Shown: one piece after another, positions 1-9,363 of the stretch | Numbering within the stretch: the stretch's first letter is position 1 | Layout of the letters: the number at the start of each line of letters is the position of its first letter | Assembly (NCBI GenBank): GCA_946628065.1 | Contig: CAMOWC010000008.1 | Location: 1-64,000 of the forward strand | Source: an uncultured Clostridiaceae bacterium | GTDB taxonomy: Bacteria; Bacillota; Clostridia; TANB77; CAG-508 | Direction of reading: 5' to 3' | DNA: 64,000 bases | Program-made: the position numbers and the translations under genes | The notes under the pieces: generated by a model | Told to the model about the DNA's origin: nothing | Database searches by the model: none | Seen by the model: only the letters and a program-made list of their open reading frames with translations

Positions 1-53
1 GGCACGAGTCTGCAAAACTCTGATCCCCGGTTCAAATCCGGGTGTCGCCTCCA
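1..53 (+). tRNA. tRNA-Cys (GCA), 3' part only
   Basis: The window opens inside a tRNA. The anticodon loop is at 10-16 with GCA at 12-14, flanked by a GAGT/ACTC stem. The T-arm stem CCCGG/CCGGG follows at about 26-42, then the 3' acceptor strand at 43-49. U is at the discriminator position (50), as expected for tRNA-Cys, and CCA is encoded at 51-53. The 5' half lies outside the window. Confidence 0.93.
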
Positions 54-65
54 AAACACACATCC

Positions 66-106
66 AACTAAAAAGAAGTTGCAAAGCAACTTCTTTTTAG
101 TTTTTT
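66..106. terminator. Bidirectional terminator between tRNA-Cys and topA
   Basis: A 17-bp A/T-rich stem (66-82 with 86-102, loop AAA) is followed by a T run on the plus strand and preceded by A-rich sequence that gives U-rich RNA on the minus strand. It can end both the tRNA transcript and the convergent topA mRNA. Confidence 0.85.
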
Positions 107-108
107 AT

Positions 109-2178
109 TTATTTTTTCTTTTTTGTTGTTTTCTTCTTTGTAGTCTTCTTTTTTGCTTTTGGCTTTGTTTCAACTTCGGCCGCATCTTCTGGATTCCATA
201 CTTCTCCCGGTTTTGGTTTATTCCAAGAAATGTAATCACAAGATGTCGGATTATTTTCACAAATAAAATATTTTTTACCACGTTTTGTCTTCCTTATTTG
301 CACAGTTCCTCCACATTTTGGGCATGGCACATCAATTGTTTCTATAATTGGCTTTGCATTTTTACATTCTGGGTAACCTGGGCAAGCTAGGAATTTACCA
401 TATCTACCAAATTTGTAAACCATCATTCTACCACATTTTTCGCATTGTACATCTGAAACTTCGTCAACAAGTTCAACATGTTCTAGTTCTTTTTCTACTT
501 TTTCAATTTGAATTGCAAATGGTCCATAGAATTCCTTTATCATTTTTTTCCATTGCAATTTTCCTTCTGAAATTTCGTCAAATTCGCTTTCAACTTGTGC
601 TGTAAATTCAACATTTACTACATCTTCGAAATTTTCTGTAAGTAGCTTGTTTACAATCTTTCCAAGTTCTGTTGGAACCAATTGTTTTTGTTCTTTTTGA
701 ATATATCTTCTTTCCAAAATAGTTGTAATTGTTGGAGAATATGTAGAAGGTCTTCCAATTCCTTTTTCTTCCAATGTTTTTACAAGGCTTGCTTCTGTAT
801 ATCTCGCTGGTGGTTCTGTAAAACTTTGCTTAGGCTCTAATTTTACAAGTTTAACTTCTTGTTTTTCTTCTAATTCTGGCAAACTTCCTACTTCTTCTTG
901 TTCCTTAGCATCAGTTCCTTCAACATATAAAACCATAAATCCTTTAAATTTTAAATTTTGACCACTTGCTTTAAAGTCATAGTCATTTGCTTTTATATTT
1001 ACTTGCATTGTATCGTAAATTGCTTGGCTCATCTGACTTGCAATAAATCTGTTATAAATTAATTTATATAATTTGTATTGGTCTTTTGTTAAACTTTCTT
1101 TTATTGCCTCTGGTTCTAATTCTATATATGTAGGTCTTATAGCCTCATGCGCATCTTGTGCGTCTTTATTTGTTTTGTAATACCTATTTTCATAGTATTT
1201 TTCGCCGTAAGTGCTTTCAATATGAGTTTTTGCGGCGGCTCTAGCTACTTCTGAAATTCTTGTTGAGTCTGTTCTCATATAAGTAATCAAACCAACCGTT
1301 CCATGTTCTTCTACTTTTACACCTTCATACAAACCTTGTGCAACAGACATAGTTTTCTTTAAAGTAAATCCTAATTTTCTTGAAGCCTCTTGTTGCATTG
1401 TACTTGTTGTAAATGGTGGTGCAGGAGTTCTCTTCTTTTCTCCTTTTTTAATTTCATTCACAATATATTTTGCACCATCTATATCATTTAAGATTTTATC
1501 AACTTCTTCTTGTGAATGAACTTCCTGTTTTTTACCATCTTTTCCATAAAATTTTGCTTGAAATTCTTTTTTAGATTTTGTATCTTTAAAATCTGCATAT
1601 AAATTCCAATATTCTTCTGGAATAAATTGTTCTATTTCATTTTCTCTATCTACAATTAATTTTACTGCAACAGATTGCACACGACCTGCTGACAAACCTC
1701 TTTTAACCTTTTTCCAAAGGACAGGACTCATTTTGTAACCAACAATTCTATCAAGCACTCTTCTTGCTTGTTGAGCATCAACAGTGTTAATGTCAATTTC
1801 TCTAGGCTCCTTAATTGCTTGATTAACTGCTGGTTTTGTAATTTCGTTAAAAGTTACTCTACAAATTTTCTTTTCTTCATCTTTTAATATGTAGGCTAAA
1901 TGCCATGCAATCGCTTCTCCCTCACGGTCAGGGTCGGTTGCGATATAGATTTTTTTCGCAGCCTTTGCTTCTTTTTTTAGAGACTTTATTAAATCTCCTT
2001 TTCCACGTATATTTATATATTCTGGTTCAAAATCATGTTCAACATCAATGCCTAGCTTAGATTTAGGCAAGTCTCTAATGTGTCCCATAGATGCCATAAC
2101 CTTTGTGCTTCCACCTAGAAATTTTTTTATTGTATTCGCCTTTGCAGGTGATTCCACTATTACTAATTTATCTGCCAT
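109..2178 (-). CDS. topA: DNA topoisomerase I
   Basis: Type IA topoisomerase of 689 residues that relaxes negatively supercoiled DNA through a 5'-phosphotyrosine intermediate. The Toprim domain starts at residue 3 (VIVESPAKA with Glu9) and carries the DPDREGE metal site at 82-88. The catalytic Tyr is Y300 in TYMRTDS. Two C-terminal four-cysteine zinc ribbons (about 580-610 and 620-650) are followed by a Lys/Thr-rich basic tail that probably binds DNA. The ATG is fixed by an in-frame TAA immediately upstream. The only good Shine-Dalgarno (AAAGGAG, complement of 2214-2220) is about 36 nt away, which is unusual. The gene has its own promoter and terminators on both sides, so it is probably monocistronic. 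Confidence 0.97.
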   Translation of the reverse strand: MADKLVIVESPAKANTIKKFLGGSTKVMASMGHIRDLPKSKLGIDVEHDFEPEYINIRGKGDLIKSLKKEAKAAKKIYIATDPDREGEAIAWHLAYILKDEEKKICRVTFNEITKPAVNQAIKEPREIDINTVDAQQARRVLDRIVGYKMSPVLWKKVKRGLSAGRVQSVAVKLIVDRENEIEQFIPEEYWNLYADFKDTKSKKEFQAKFYGKDGKKQEVHSQEEVDKILNDIDGAKYIVNEIKKGEKKRTPAPPFTTSTMQQEASRKLGFTLKKTMSVAQGLYEGVKVEEHGTVGLITYMRTDSTRISEVARAAAKTHIESTYGEKYYENRYYKTNKDAQDAHEAIRPTYIELEPEAIKESLTKDQYKLYKLIYNRFIASQMSQAIYDTMQVNIKANDYDFKASGQNLKFKGFMVLYVEGTDAKEQEEVGSLPELEEKQEVKLVKLEPKQSFTEPPARYTEASLVKTLEEKGIGRPSTYSPTITTILERRYIQKEQKQLVPTELGKIVNKLLTENFEDVVNVEFTAQVESEFDEISEGKLQWKKMIKEFYGPFAIQIEKVEKELEHVELVDEVSDVQCEKCGRMMVYKFGRYGKFLACPGYPECKNAKPIIETIDVPCPKCGGTVQIRKTKRGKKYFICENNPTSCDYISWNKPKPGEVWNPEDAAEVETKPKAKKKTTKKKTTKKKK

Positions 2179-2197
2179 TTATTTCAAATACCTATTG

Positions 2198-2220
2198 CCG
2201 TAATAAAATACGGCTCCTTT
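2198..2220 (-). promoter_or_regulatory. topA leader: distant Shine-Dalgarno followed by a small hairpin
   Basis: On the minus strand AAAGGAG is directly followed by CCGTA-6 nt-TACGG, a 5-bp hairpin, and the topA AUG lies about 20 nt further on. Folding would shorten the distance between SD and AUG. A stop codon directly before the AUG excludes a longer protein. The effect on translation is inferred. Confidence 0.4.
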
Positions 2221-2255
2221 CTTAAATATTTTTGCTATTTAAGTTTGCATATAGT

Positions 2256-2284
2256 ATTTTAGACTAATTTTAATTATTTTGCAA
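2256..2284 (-). promoter_or_regulatory. Sigma-A-type promoter of topA
   Basis: TTGCAA (2279-2284), a 17-bp spacer and TAAAAT (2256-2261) on the minus strand, between the terminator of the upstream surface gene and topA. Confidence 0.6.
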
Positions 2285-2288
2285 TAGG

Positions 2289-2326
2289 TTTATAAAAAAA
2301 TCTCGGCAAAGCCGAGATTTTTATAA
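2289..2326 (-). terminator. Terminator of the Ig-like surface protein gene
   Basis: Long stem with the G+C core CTCGGC/GCCGAG around loop AAA, flanked by A/T pairs. It overlaps the stop codon at 2321-2323 and gives a U-rich 3' side on the minus strand. Confidence 0.85.
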
Positions 2327-5300
2327 ACTCTTATATTTCTTTATTGATATTATTGCACTTGTTACAAGTCCTATTATTGCTGGAGCTATGAAGTAAACTG
2401 CTCCTGCTTTGTTAATTTCGCCAACTTTTTTTGATGTTTCTTTTGCCATTTCGATTGCTGCTTCTTTTTCTTTTTGTTGTTTTTCTTTCTCAACTATTTT
2501 TTTGTCCAATTCTTCTATCATTTTTTCTTCTTCTTTGCTTTGTTCACCTTCTGTTCCATTGCTTGTTTCATTACCTTTTTGTCTTTCATTTCCACTCTTT
2601 GCATTTACTCCTTTATCATCTGATGAAGAATCAGGATCTGTATTAGTTTCATCTGTTTTTTCTTTATCTACTATATATGCATCAATTCTATCATTTCCTG
2701 CGTTATCACGTGTTGCTAAAAGTAATATATATGTTTTATCATCTTCAAGTATTGTGCTTGTTGATTTAGTTTCATCACCTAATTCTGATAAATAATAAAC
2801 AATAAATGCTGCCTCTTTAAATCCACTTTCTTCTTCATTATCGTCGTTACCATATGCAATAGAAACGTCTAAATCTTTATTTGTATTTGGTAATTTATAA
2901 ACCTTTGTAGCGATTATATTTAGATTGTAGTTTGAAATCGTTTGTGCATCTATTTCTTCAATATTATCACTATCAAACAACACATCGTCTGTTCCCGCTT
3001 CCTTAAATACAAGTTTTGCATTTTCATTTTCAGAAACTTTATTATCGAAATTGAATGGTCCAACCACTCCTGTTATTTTACCTTCTTGAGTACTGCATAC
3101 TACTTCATAAGTAAAAGAAAATTTTCCATTCAATCCAGATTTTCTAATTATTTCACCAAGTTGGGCATTTCCGTTTTCTACAACTTCATTAGTTTCAGCA
3201 TTTACCCATTTATATGTATAATATTGCTCAACATATTGTTCATCTTCACTATTCATTAAATCTAATTTGATAGAATGAGTTTTTTTCCATTCGTCTTTGT
3301 CATCAGTTTCTTCTGTAATTTCTATATCTTTATTAACAATTTGAATTTGTCTAATAAATTTTTGGCAATCATCTGAAAAGCTTAATCTATATGGTTTAAG
3401 CTGATTTCCGCTTGTGTCCCTTATTCCATTAGCATTAATATAAATATCATATTCGATTTTATTTTCTTCTGAAATATCAGCATCTGTAATATCAACTCTA
3501 GATGTAACCGTATAAGTACATGGATGTTTATCATCATCCATATCCCATACAGGATCGTCTATTTCAACTTTATTCTCATCTATTAAAATACGTCTATCCA
3601 AATTATAATTGTTTTTTAATACAATTATATCTGAATAATATGATAATTTTGGTGAATTTGCATCCATTTCCTTATTATCTGATATTGTAAAATTAGCTGT
3701 AACCTCTACATATTTTCCATCATCATCTTCTTTAAATTCCCTTGTAATGTTATTCATTGTTACAACTGGAGGAATTCTATCGTTTTCATCTTGATCGTCA
3801 GAATCATTTGTATGAGTTATTTTTTCGTTGTAGTCATTAATTAACTCTGATATATCAAACGAAGTTGAATAATTTTCTGTAGAATTTCCTGCAATATCTG
3901 TTACTTTGTCCCTATTGATATATTTTGGACTTAAGTTCATCTTTAAAGAATTGTTTAAAACACTATTTATATCATCAAATGTTATAGTTGCTTTATAAAC
4001 ATATTTTTCTCTTGTCTTTTCAAGGTTTACTAAAGTAAAGTCTTGTATACGTGTACTATTATCACTATCTTCAAGGTAAAATTGTAATTCTGCTTTTGTT
4101 GCTTCCAGAGCAGAAGCATCTACTATAGTATAATCGTCTTTATTTTCAGCCATTCCATAATTATCTTTAACAGTAAATTCAACATCAATTTGATTTCCAT
4201 TTTCTGAATTTATAGATGCTGTCACAGTATCTACCTTTGGTGCTTGTCTATCAACATTATATTTAAATATTTCGCTGTCATGTAATGTAACGTTTGAACC
4301 ATTAATGAACATTCCTGGAATGATAATGAATTGAACTTCTTCTCCAAATATCATATTATCTTTTAATTGTAGAATAACTTCGTATGTTGTATTGTTTAAC
4401 TTTTTAATCTCTTTTGTAGAATACGCTGCTGAACCTTTATACAAGTTTAATATATGACTATTTGTAAAATCATCTATCATTTGATTAAATTGAACTTTAA
4501 ATCTTACTTCTTTTGAATTTGTCCAATATTTATCATCTACTTTTTTTAAATTTAATGGTGTAATTGTTACAGTTAAAGGCTCATTTACCACAACATCCCA
4601 TGTTGCTTCTGCTGTTTTTCCCCAATTATCTGTTATTGTTGCTTTTATTTTTGTTTGACCTGCATTATTACCTGTAATTTTAATACCTGTTATGTTTCCA
4701 TTATCATCTTTAACATACCCGTCTGCTGTATTACTTGCACTTGCGCAAGATGCTTTTTCATTAGTTATCGTTATAGTTTTATAATTCTTAGGTTTAAAAG
4801 TATTTGTAACTGTTTTACCTTTTTCAACATAAACAGTACCTGCTGAATATGTTATTGTAGGCTTTTCTGTTACAGTAATATTGTATTCTTTTGTAGTATT
4901 ATATCCCCATTTTGTATTTCCATAATTATATACTTTAAAAGTTCCTGAACCTGCTTTTTCAGCTTTTATTGTTAGAGGATGAGATTGATAATTATTATCT
5001 AACTTTGAAGATATAGCACCAGATGTATTATTAACCATACTATAATTATCTCTATCTCCATTTTCCATTAATGTTAGTTCTTCACCAACATACATATGAA
5101 TATTATTATTTTTTTCAATTATTGGTTCTGCAAGGACAAATACTCTCCAATGATGATTTCCTCCGCTCCAATCAGCATTTCCATAATTTAATAAATGTAT
5201 ATCTGTCCATGTGTTATATTTAATATTTGAATTAGCATAAAAATTAATATGTGTGTAGTCATAAGGGTTAAAACTAAAGTTGCTGTTTTGTATTACATCT

Positions 5301-6265
5301 TGGTTATCTGAATATAAAGAGTCCCATCTGTCGACATTTAGTAAATGAATTTGATGATCTTCTCCCGGTTTAACATAAATGTCGCCTGTTGAATCTTGAT
5401 TTACAACAGCCTGTGGTAAAGGTGTATATGTATAGTTAACTTGTTGTTGCTGTTGTTGTGCTTGTTGTTGTGTTTGACCTTGTTGTGTTTGTCCTTGTTG
5501 TGGACCTTGTGGTGTTTGACCTTGTTGTTGTTCTTGTTGTGGTCCTTGTTGTTGTCCTGAACTACTAGATACTACTATAACTTTTATTGTGTCTGATGCG
5601 CCTTCACAAAAAAGTGTCAAATTAACAGTTGCAACTGATTTTCCTTCAACTACTACATTTTTATTACTTGTTGAATCTTGATTAATTTTTACACTAATTG
5701 CAGAGTTATTTCCTTCTATCGAATAATAAACTCTATCAGATGCATCAAAAGTAAAAGAAGCCTTTTTTCCAACTTGTACCTTCATATCTGTTTTAGGAAT
5801 ATTAACTGTATTAGAAACTTTTTCGTCCTTTACTGTAATTTGAATTGAATCGCACAATCCTACATGTGTCCCACTTCCTTGAGTGATGTTAACCGTTGTA
5901 GTACCTGCTTTTTTTAATCTTAATCTAACATAACCATTACCTTTTTCAACTTCTAATACGCTTTGGTCAGTACTATAAGCATCATAGCTTTTACTAACCA
6001 TTCTTCCAGTTGTCATGTTTAATTCTTCGTAATTTAACAAATCTAAATCAATTGTATTTTTACTTAATTCCACCTCAATTGGCCCATCATCTTTAAAACA
6101 TATTTCATCATTATTGCTTAAAGCATTCTTAACATCCGCAGCTTTAACTGTAGACATATTTTCAGCAACCATCAAAACATCATGTAAAATGTATGATATT
6201 AGAATAAGCACTGCTACCAAAAGCCATAAAATAAATTGTTTTTTCCTTCCCCTAAACCTTTCCAT
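2321..6265 (-). CDS. Large membrane-anchored surface protein with Ig-like domains and a Gln-rich linker
   Basis: Protein of 1314 residues with an N-terminal membrane segment (about 12-32) after basic residues and a second one at the very C-terminus (about 1288-1307) followed by Lys-rich residues. No LPxTG motif is seen, so it is probably held by its membrane spans. The bulk looks like repeated beta-sandwich modules (bacterial Ig-like, cadherin-like 'D-x-x-G-N' stretches) at about 40-230 and 290-1170. A low-complexity Gln/Gly/Pro linker lies at about 235-278. A charged coiled-coil stretch (about 1235-1285) precedes the last membrane span. The gene starts with ATG behind GAGGAGAGG. No function can be assigned beyond a surface or adhesin-like role. 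Confidence 0.8.
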   Translation of the reverse strand: MERFRGRKKQFILWLLVAVLILISYILHDVLMVAENMSTVKAADVKNALSNNDEICFKDDGPIEVELSKNTIDLDLLNYEELNMTTGRMVSKSYDAYSTDQSVLEVEKGNGYVRLRLKKAGTTTVNITQGSGTHVGLCDSIQITVKDEKVSNTVNIPKTDMKVQVGKKASFTFDASDRVYYSIEGNNSAISVKINQDSTSNKNVVVEGKSVATVNLTLFCEGASDTIKVIVVSSSSGQQQGPQQEQQQGQTPQGPQQGQTQQGQTQQQAQQQQQQVNYTYTPLPQAVVNQDSTGDIYVKPGEDHQIHLLNVDRWDSLYSDNQDVIQNSNFSFNPYDYTHINFYANSNIKYNTWTDIHLLNYGNADWSGGNHHWRVFVLAEPIIEKNNNIHMYVGEELTLMENGDRDNYSMVNNTSGAISSKLDNNYQSHPLTIKAEKAGSGTFKVYNYGNTKWGYNTTKEYNITVTEKPTITYSAGTVYVEKGKTVTNTFKPKNYKTITITNEKASCASASNTADGYVKDDNGNITGIKITGNNAGQTKIKATITDNWGKTAEATWDVVVNEPLTVTITPLNLKKVDDKYWTNSKEVRFKVQFNQMIDDFTNSHILNLYKGSAAYSTKEIKKLNNTTYEVILQLKDNMIFGEEVQFIIIPGMFINGSNVTLHDSEIFKYNVDRQAPKVDTVTASINSENGNQIDVEFTVKDNYGMAENKDDYTIVDASALEATKAELQFYLEDSDNSTRIQDFTLVNLEKTREKYVYKATITFDDINSVLNNSLKMNLSPKYINRDKVTDIAGNSTENYSTSFDISELINDYNEKITHTNDSDDQDENDRIPPVVTMNNITREFKEDDDGKYVEVTANFTISDNKEMDANSPKLSYYSDIIVLKNNYNLDRRILIDENKVEIDDPVWDMDDDKHPCTYTVTSRVDITDADISEENKIEYDIYINANGIRDTSGNQLKPYRLSFSDDCQKFIRQIQIVNKDIEITEETDDKDEWKKTHSIKLDLMNSEDEQYVEQYYTYKWVNAETNEVVENGNAQLGEIIRKSGLNGKFSFTYEVVCSTQEGKITGVVGPFNFDNKVSENENAKLVFKEAGTDDVLFDSDNIEEIDAQTISNYNLNIIATKVYKLPNTNKDLDVSIAYGNDDNEEESGFKEAAFIVYYLSELGDETKSTSTILEDDKTYILLLATRDNAGNDRIDAYIVDKEKTDETNTDPDSSSDDKGVNAKSGNERQKGNETSNGTEGEQSKEEEKMIEELDKKIVEKEKQQKEKEAAIEMAKETSKKVGEINKAGAVYFIAPAIIGLVTSAIISIKKYKSL

Positions 6266-6330
6266 AATTTCCTCTCCTCTTATATAAATAACTTCTTATA
6301 AAAATAGTATAAAATATTTATATAAAAGTA

Positions 6331-6367
6331 AATAGACGATTTTTACGTCAAATAAAAATCGTCTATT
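6331..6367 (-). terminator. Probable spoIIE terminator
   Basis: Perfect 15-bp inverted repeat (6331-6345 with 6353-6367), AATAGACGATTTTTA and its complement, about 90 nt past the spoIIE stop. The sequence after it on the minus strand is T-rich. It also lies close to the promoter of the next gene. Confidence 0.65.
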
Positions 6368-6374
6368 GTCTCAC

Positions 6375-6436
6375 TACGGAAGGCCTTTTTACCGCTTTTA
6401 CATTTCATTTTTTAAGTTTATATTACATTTATGTAA
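6375..6436 (-). promoter_or_regulatory. Composite upstream element of the Ig-like surface gene (copy A)
   Basis: Two blocks: TACGGAAGG...TTTTTACCG (6375-6395) and the palindrome TTACATTTATGTAA (6423-6436). Their starts are 48 bp apart, and 110 and 158 nt upstream of the start codon. The same arrangement recurs upstream of the surface genes starting at 19373, 48364 and 58814. Role as a regulator-binding module is inferred. Confidence 0.45.
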
Positions 6437-6459
6437 CAGGGCAGAAAGTTCCGAAAAAT

Positions 6460-8931
6460 TTATTCTTTTTCTCTAAATTTACAAACAAACACGCTCATGT
6501 CGTCTTTTGGAATACCAAAGTTGTTGTCTATTGCTTCATTTAGAACTAGGTCTGCCATTTTCTTTGTATTGTCTGTTTCCATGTCTTCAAGCAAGTATTT
6601 TATCCAAAGTTCTTTATTTTTGTATTCAACATTTGAATCTAATATTCCGTCTGTGCACATTAGCATTATTTCGCGACTTTCAATGTCTTTTTCAAATACG
6701 TCTAGCTGAATGTTTTCAATCATTCCGGCAGGTAATGATTTTGATTTTATCACTTGCACTTTTTTCTTGTTTTTAAAGTATGTTGGGCAAGCTCCATTTT
6801 TTATCATTTCTATAGTACCAGCATATAAGTCAACTATTGCAATATCAAGTGTTGCAAAGTTTTCTTCGCCATTATTTATTAGACTTGTATTTATTAGTTC
6901 CATTGAAGTATTTTTATCAAAACCTGTTAAAAGAAGACTCTCTAGCATATTCAATGCTTGTATACTACTTTGGTTAGCCTTTTCACCTGAACCCATGCCA
7001 TCACTTATAGCCACCAAATATTTACCATCCTTCAATTTTGTTGAAATCATATTATCGCCTGAAACTTCTTGCTTGTCCTTGTTTTTACTAGCTGTACCAA
7101 TCGCCATAACATATTTATCATCTGATAACATACTTACCTTGTTTGCCACACATTCATCTTGATTAACAACTATTTTTTCTTTTAAAATATCAGAAACAAT
7201 CTGTTCAATTTGGTTCTTGCAATCGCCATCTTGTAAGTAATAATCAATATCTCCAGCTTCCTGAATTTGTGAATTATCCAAAAAGATTTCCACAAAAAAT
7301 CTGCCATTTTTCTTTATTACCAATTCCTCAACAACAATACTTTTTAACTTCAATCTATCAATAATCTGACGTTTTTCCTCGCCATATTCAACCTCTTTTT
7401 TGATGTCATTTTCCATGTTATGAGCTATTCCAGAAATTGCATCAGAAACATTATTTAGCTGTGTCTCCATGTTTTGTTTAGTTTCTTCTAATTTTTTCAT
7501 CCATACATAGTTTGTTTTGCTAAGTTTAAATGCAGTGTTTATGCATCTAACCATTTGCTCAATATTTGTTTCAAGTTTTTTGCTCAAAGCTTCATCTTGA
7601 GGGCTAACTATGTAATTATTGTTGTCTGCAAAAATCCCCAATATGGCTTCTTTGCTCATTTCTTGCTTGTCCATAACATATTTAAAAACATCATCTACAA
7701 GTTTACTCTCTGTTTTAGCCAAATCATCATATAACATGTTTTCTTTATATGGCTCTAAACAATCCAATAATTCTGATATAAAGATTTTTTTATTATCATT
7801 CCATACATTATTTGTTATGTGTGTATCTTCTATTTTTTTATAAGTTTTTGCCATTTGCTTAATTGTCTGAGATACGTTATTTAGCTGTTCAGCGGCCTCT
7901 TTGCTTCTGTTTAATCCTCTATTGGGAAAATCAGGAAAAAGTTTTGAACCATTTTGCATAAAATCTTCTATATTTATATTGACTTTTTTAGGAATCGCAA
8001 GTAAACCAATTGATGCAATTAAAATTTCTTTAAAATGGATTAGTTCAATTGTGTAACCATTTGAAACATAAGCAAGAACAATATTTCCAAGGCAGAACCC
8101 TACTATTACACCAGGTTTTCCAAATCTATTTAATACACCTGCAACCATTCCAGAAATTGCATATGCTGCAATCATTATAGGTTCTGTATTTGCAATTATT
8201 CCAAGTGTTACGCCAATTGTAACACCAGAAGTTGTTCCAACTAAAATTCCATTTTTCCAACCTAAAAACATTACAATTAAAATACTTAAAATGTTTCTTA
8301 TTCCAAAACCAAATATTGCTAAATCTCCAAAACAGCTTACGGCAATAGCAAGTAGAAGACTTGTCCCCATTACTTCTTCTATCGAAAACGCCCTGCTTTC
8401 TTTGAAATCTTGTAAAACTGTTAGAGAATTTACAAATATTTTGTAAAAAACTACGCTAATTATTGAAAATGTAAAACTAACCAAAAAATCATATATTGTA
8501 AATCCAGCCATAAACATTTTAGCAAGCTGAACTATAATGCTAGCAATAAATACATGCTTTGCAACCTTCAGTTTTTCGTTTCTTTCATCTAAATTGTATT
8601 TTGGTTTTATTATAAAAAATGTTGCTATCATTACCAGTGCTGTAAGCATATATGTCAGCAAGCCTTCAATTCCAAAGCTTATCCCAGTTCCTATTAGGCT
8701 AACTACCACTACTCCCAGCAAAGGTATTTGCGTGGCAAAACACGCCGCAAAAATGCTGACCGCAAATGGTGAAATTGTATTTCCCATTCCGACCATTGAA
8801 ACCATTAGGCTTACAATGTATATTGCAATGTTTCGTAGTTCAAATACATTTGCAAGCATACCAAACTTTCTTACTTTTATTTTTGAGTAGTTTGCTCTCT
8901 CTTCCGCTACTCCTTCTATATTTTGAAACAT
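6460..8931 (-). CDS. spoIIE: Stage II sporulation protein E, sigma-F-activating phosphatase
   Basis: Membrane-bound PP2C-type serine phosphatase that dephosphorylates the anti-anti-sigma factor SpoIIAA at the polar septum and so turns on sigma-F in the forespore. The N-terminal half is strongly hydrophobic with about ten membrane segments (about 30-310). A central regulatory and oligomerisation region follows (about 320-590), then the phosphatase domain (about 600-820) with the metal motif AISDGMGSG near residue 644, MCTDGILD, and a final DDMS. Length (823 residues from the chosen start) fits the family. I chose the ATG at 8931 because GAGGG lies at the right distance; a GTG at 8940 overlaps that site. 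Its presence is good evidence that the organism makes endospores. Confidence 0.96.
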   Translation of the reverse strand: MFQNIEGVAEERANYSKIKVRKFGMLANVFELRNIAIYIVSLMVSMVGMGNTISPFAVSIFAACFATQIPLLGVVVVSLIGTGISFGIEGLLTYMLTALVMIATFFIIKPKYNLDERNEKLKVAKHVFIASIIVQLAKMFMAGFTIYDFLVSFTFSIISVVFYKIFVNSLTVLQDFKESRAFSIEEVMGTSLLLAIAVSCFGDLAIFGFGIRNILSILIVMFLGWKNGILVGTTSGVTIGVTLGIIANTEPIMIAAYAISGMVAGVLNRFGKPGVIVGFCLGNIVLAYVSNGYTIELIHFKEILIASIGLLAIPKKVNINIEDFMQNGSKLFPDFPNRGLNRSKEAAEQLNNVSQTIKQMAKTYKKIEDTHITNNVWNDNKKIFISELLDCLEPYKENMLYDDLAKTESKLVDDVFKYVMDKQEMSKEAILGIFADNNNYIVSPQDEALSKKLETNIEQMVRCINTAFKLSKTNYVWMKKLEETKQNMETQLNNVSDAISGIAHNMENDIKKEVEYGEEKRQIIDRLKLKSIVVEELVIKKNGRFFVEIFLDNSQIQEAGDIDYYLQDGDCKNQIEQIVSDILKEKIVVNQDECVANKVSMLSDDKYVMAIGTASKNKDKQEVSGDNMISTKLKDGKYLVAISDGMGSGEKANQSSIQALNMLESLLLTGFDKNTSMELINTSLINNGEENFATLDIAIVDLYAGTIEMIKNGACPTYFKNKKKVQVIKSKSLPAGMIENIQLDVFEKDIESREIMLMCTDGILDSNVEYKNKELWIKYLLEDMETDNTKKMADLVLNEAIDNNFGIPKDDMSVFVCKFREKE

Positions 8932-9141
8932 CCTTATCACCCTCTTTAACTTTTTATAGGCTTATTTTACTACTTGTCTTTTGTGTTTTTTGTCGCTTTA
9001 GGGAAGCTTAATATAAAAAGTTTTCTACTTTTTGTGATATATATTTTTATTATTTTATTTTTTATATCAAGATTTGTTCTTTATTTTATTATATAGTAAA
9101 AAAAAAAGCAATAATTTGTTGAATTTTTTTCATACAAACTA

Positions 9142-9170
9142 TTGTTTTTGTTATCTTTTTATTGTATAAT
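9142..9170 (+). promoter_or_regulatory. Sigma-A promoter of micro-ORF 1
   Basis: TTGTTT (9142-9147), a 17-bp spacer and a perfect TATAAT (9165-9170). Transcription should begin near 9177, about 44 nt before the micro-ORF. Confidence 0.75.
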
Positions 9171-9215
9171 AGCTTCAATCCTAATTATAGGAAATCTATA
9201 AGAAAGGAGGAAAAG

Positions 9216-9234
9216 CTATTATGACAAGCTTTGA
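9216..9234 (+). repeat. Direct repeat over the start codon of micro-ORF 1 (partner at 9401-9419)
   Basis: CTATTATGACAAGCTTTGA spans the AUG at 9221. The copy at 9401-9419 matches at 17 of 19 positions. That copy is transcribed on the minus strand, so the small RNA can pair with this part of the mRNA. Confidence 0.85.
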
Positions 9235-9310
9235 TTTAATATGGTTACTAATACAAGAAATATTAAAACAAGATGAAAAAGAAAGTAATCATACCGAAAA
9301 TGAGAAATAG
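9221..9310 (+). CDS. Micro-ORF 1, 29-residue peptide, possible type I toxin or regulator
   Basis: ATG at 9221 follows AAAGGAGG with 10 nt spacing, and the frame closes with TAG at 9308-9310. The peptide begins MTSFDLIWLLIQEILKQ, a short amphipathic to hydrophobic helix containing one Trp, and ends with a very polar tail (DEKESNHTENEK). It is too short for gene callers. A strong promoter, an ideal ribosome site and a terminator make it a real unit. The N-terminus aligns with the 42-residue peptide at 30130 (M-T-x-x-D-x-[IV]-x-x-L-[IV]). It resembles no toxin family I recognise, including Fst. A toxin role is inferred from the antisense architecture. Confidence 0.7.
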   Translation: MTSFDLIWLLIQEILKQDEKESNHTENEK

Positions 9311-9329
9311 AGTTCATAACCTATTTCGG

Positions 9330-9362
9330 GAGCAGTCTTGCCAACTGCTCTTTTCTTTATTT
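9330..9362 (+). terminator. Terminator of micro-ORF 1
   Basis: GAGCAGT (9330-9336), loop CTTGCCA, ACTGCTC (9344-9350), then TTTTCTTTATTT. The loop can pair with 6 of 8 bases of the loop in the facing small-RNA terminator. Confidence 0.88.
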
Positions 9363-9363
9363 G

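Noticed and set aside
6306-6332. Promoter of the Ig-like surface gene (TTTACT, 15 bp, TATACT)
   Set aside because: The spacer is too short and other A/T-rich alternatives are equally good, so I did not list a promoter here.
8986-9000. Possible Spo0A box (TTTTTTGTCGCTTTA) upstream of spoIIE
   Set aside because: It differs from TGTCGAA at the last bases, and similar T-rich GTCG runs occur before unrelated genes; too weak to claim.
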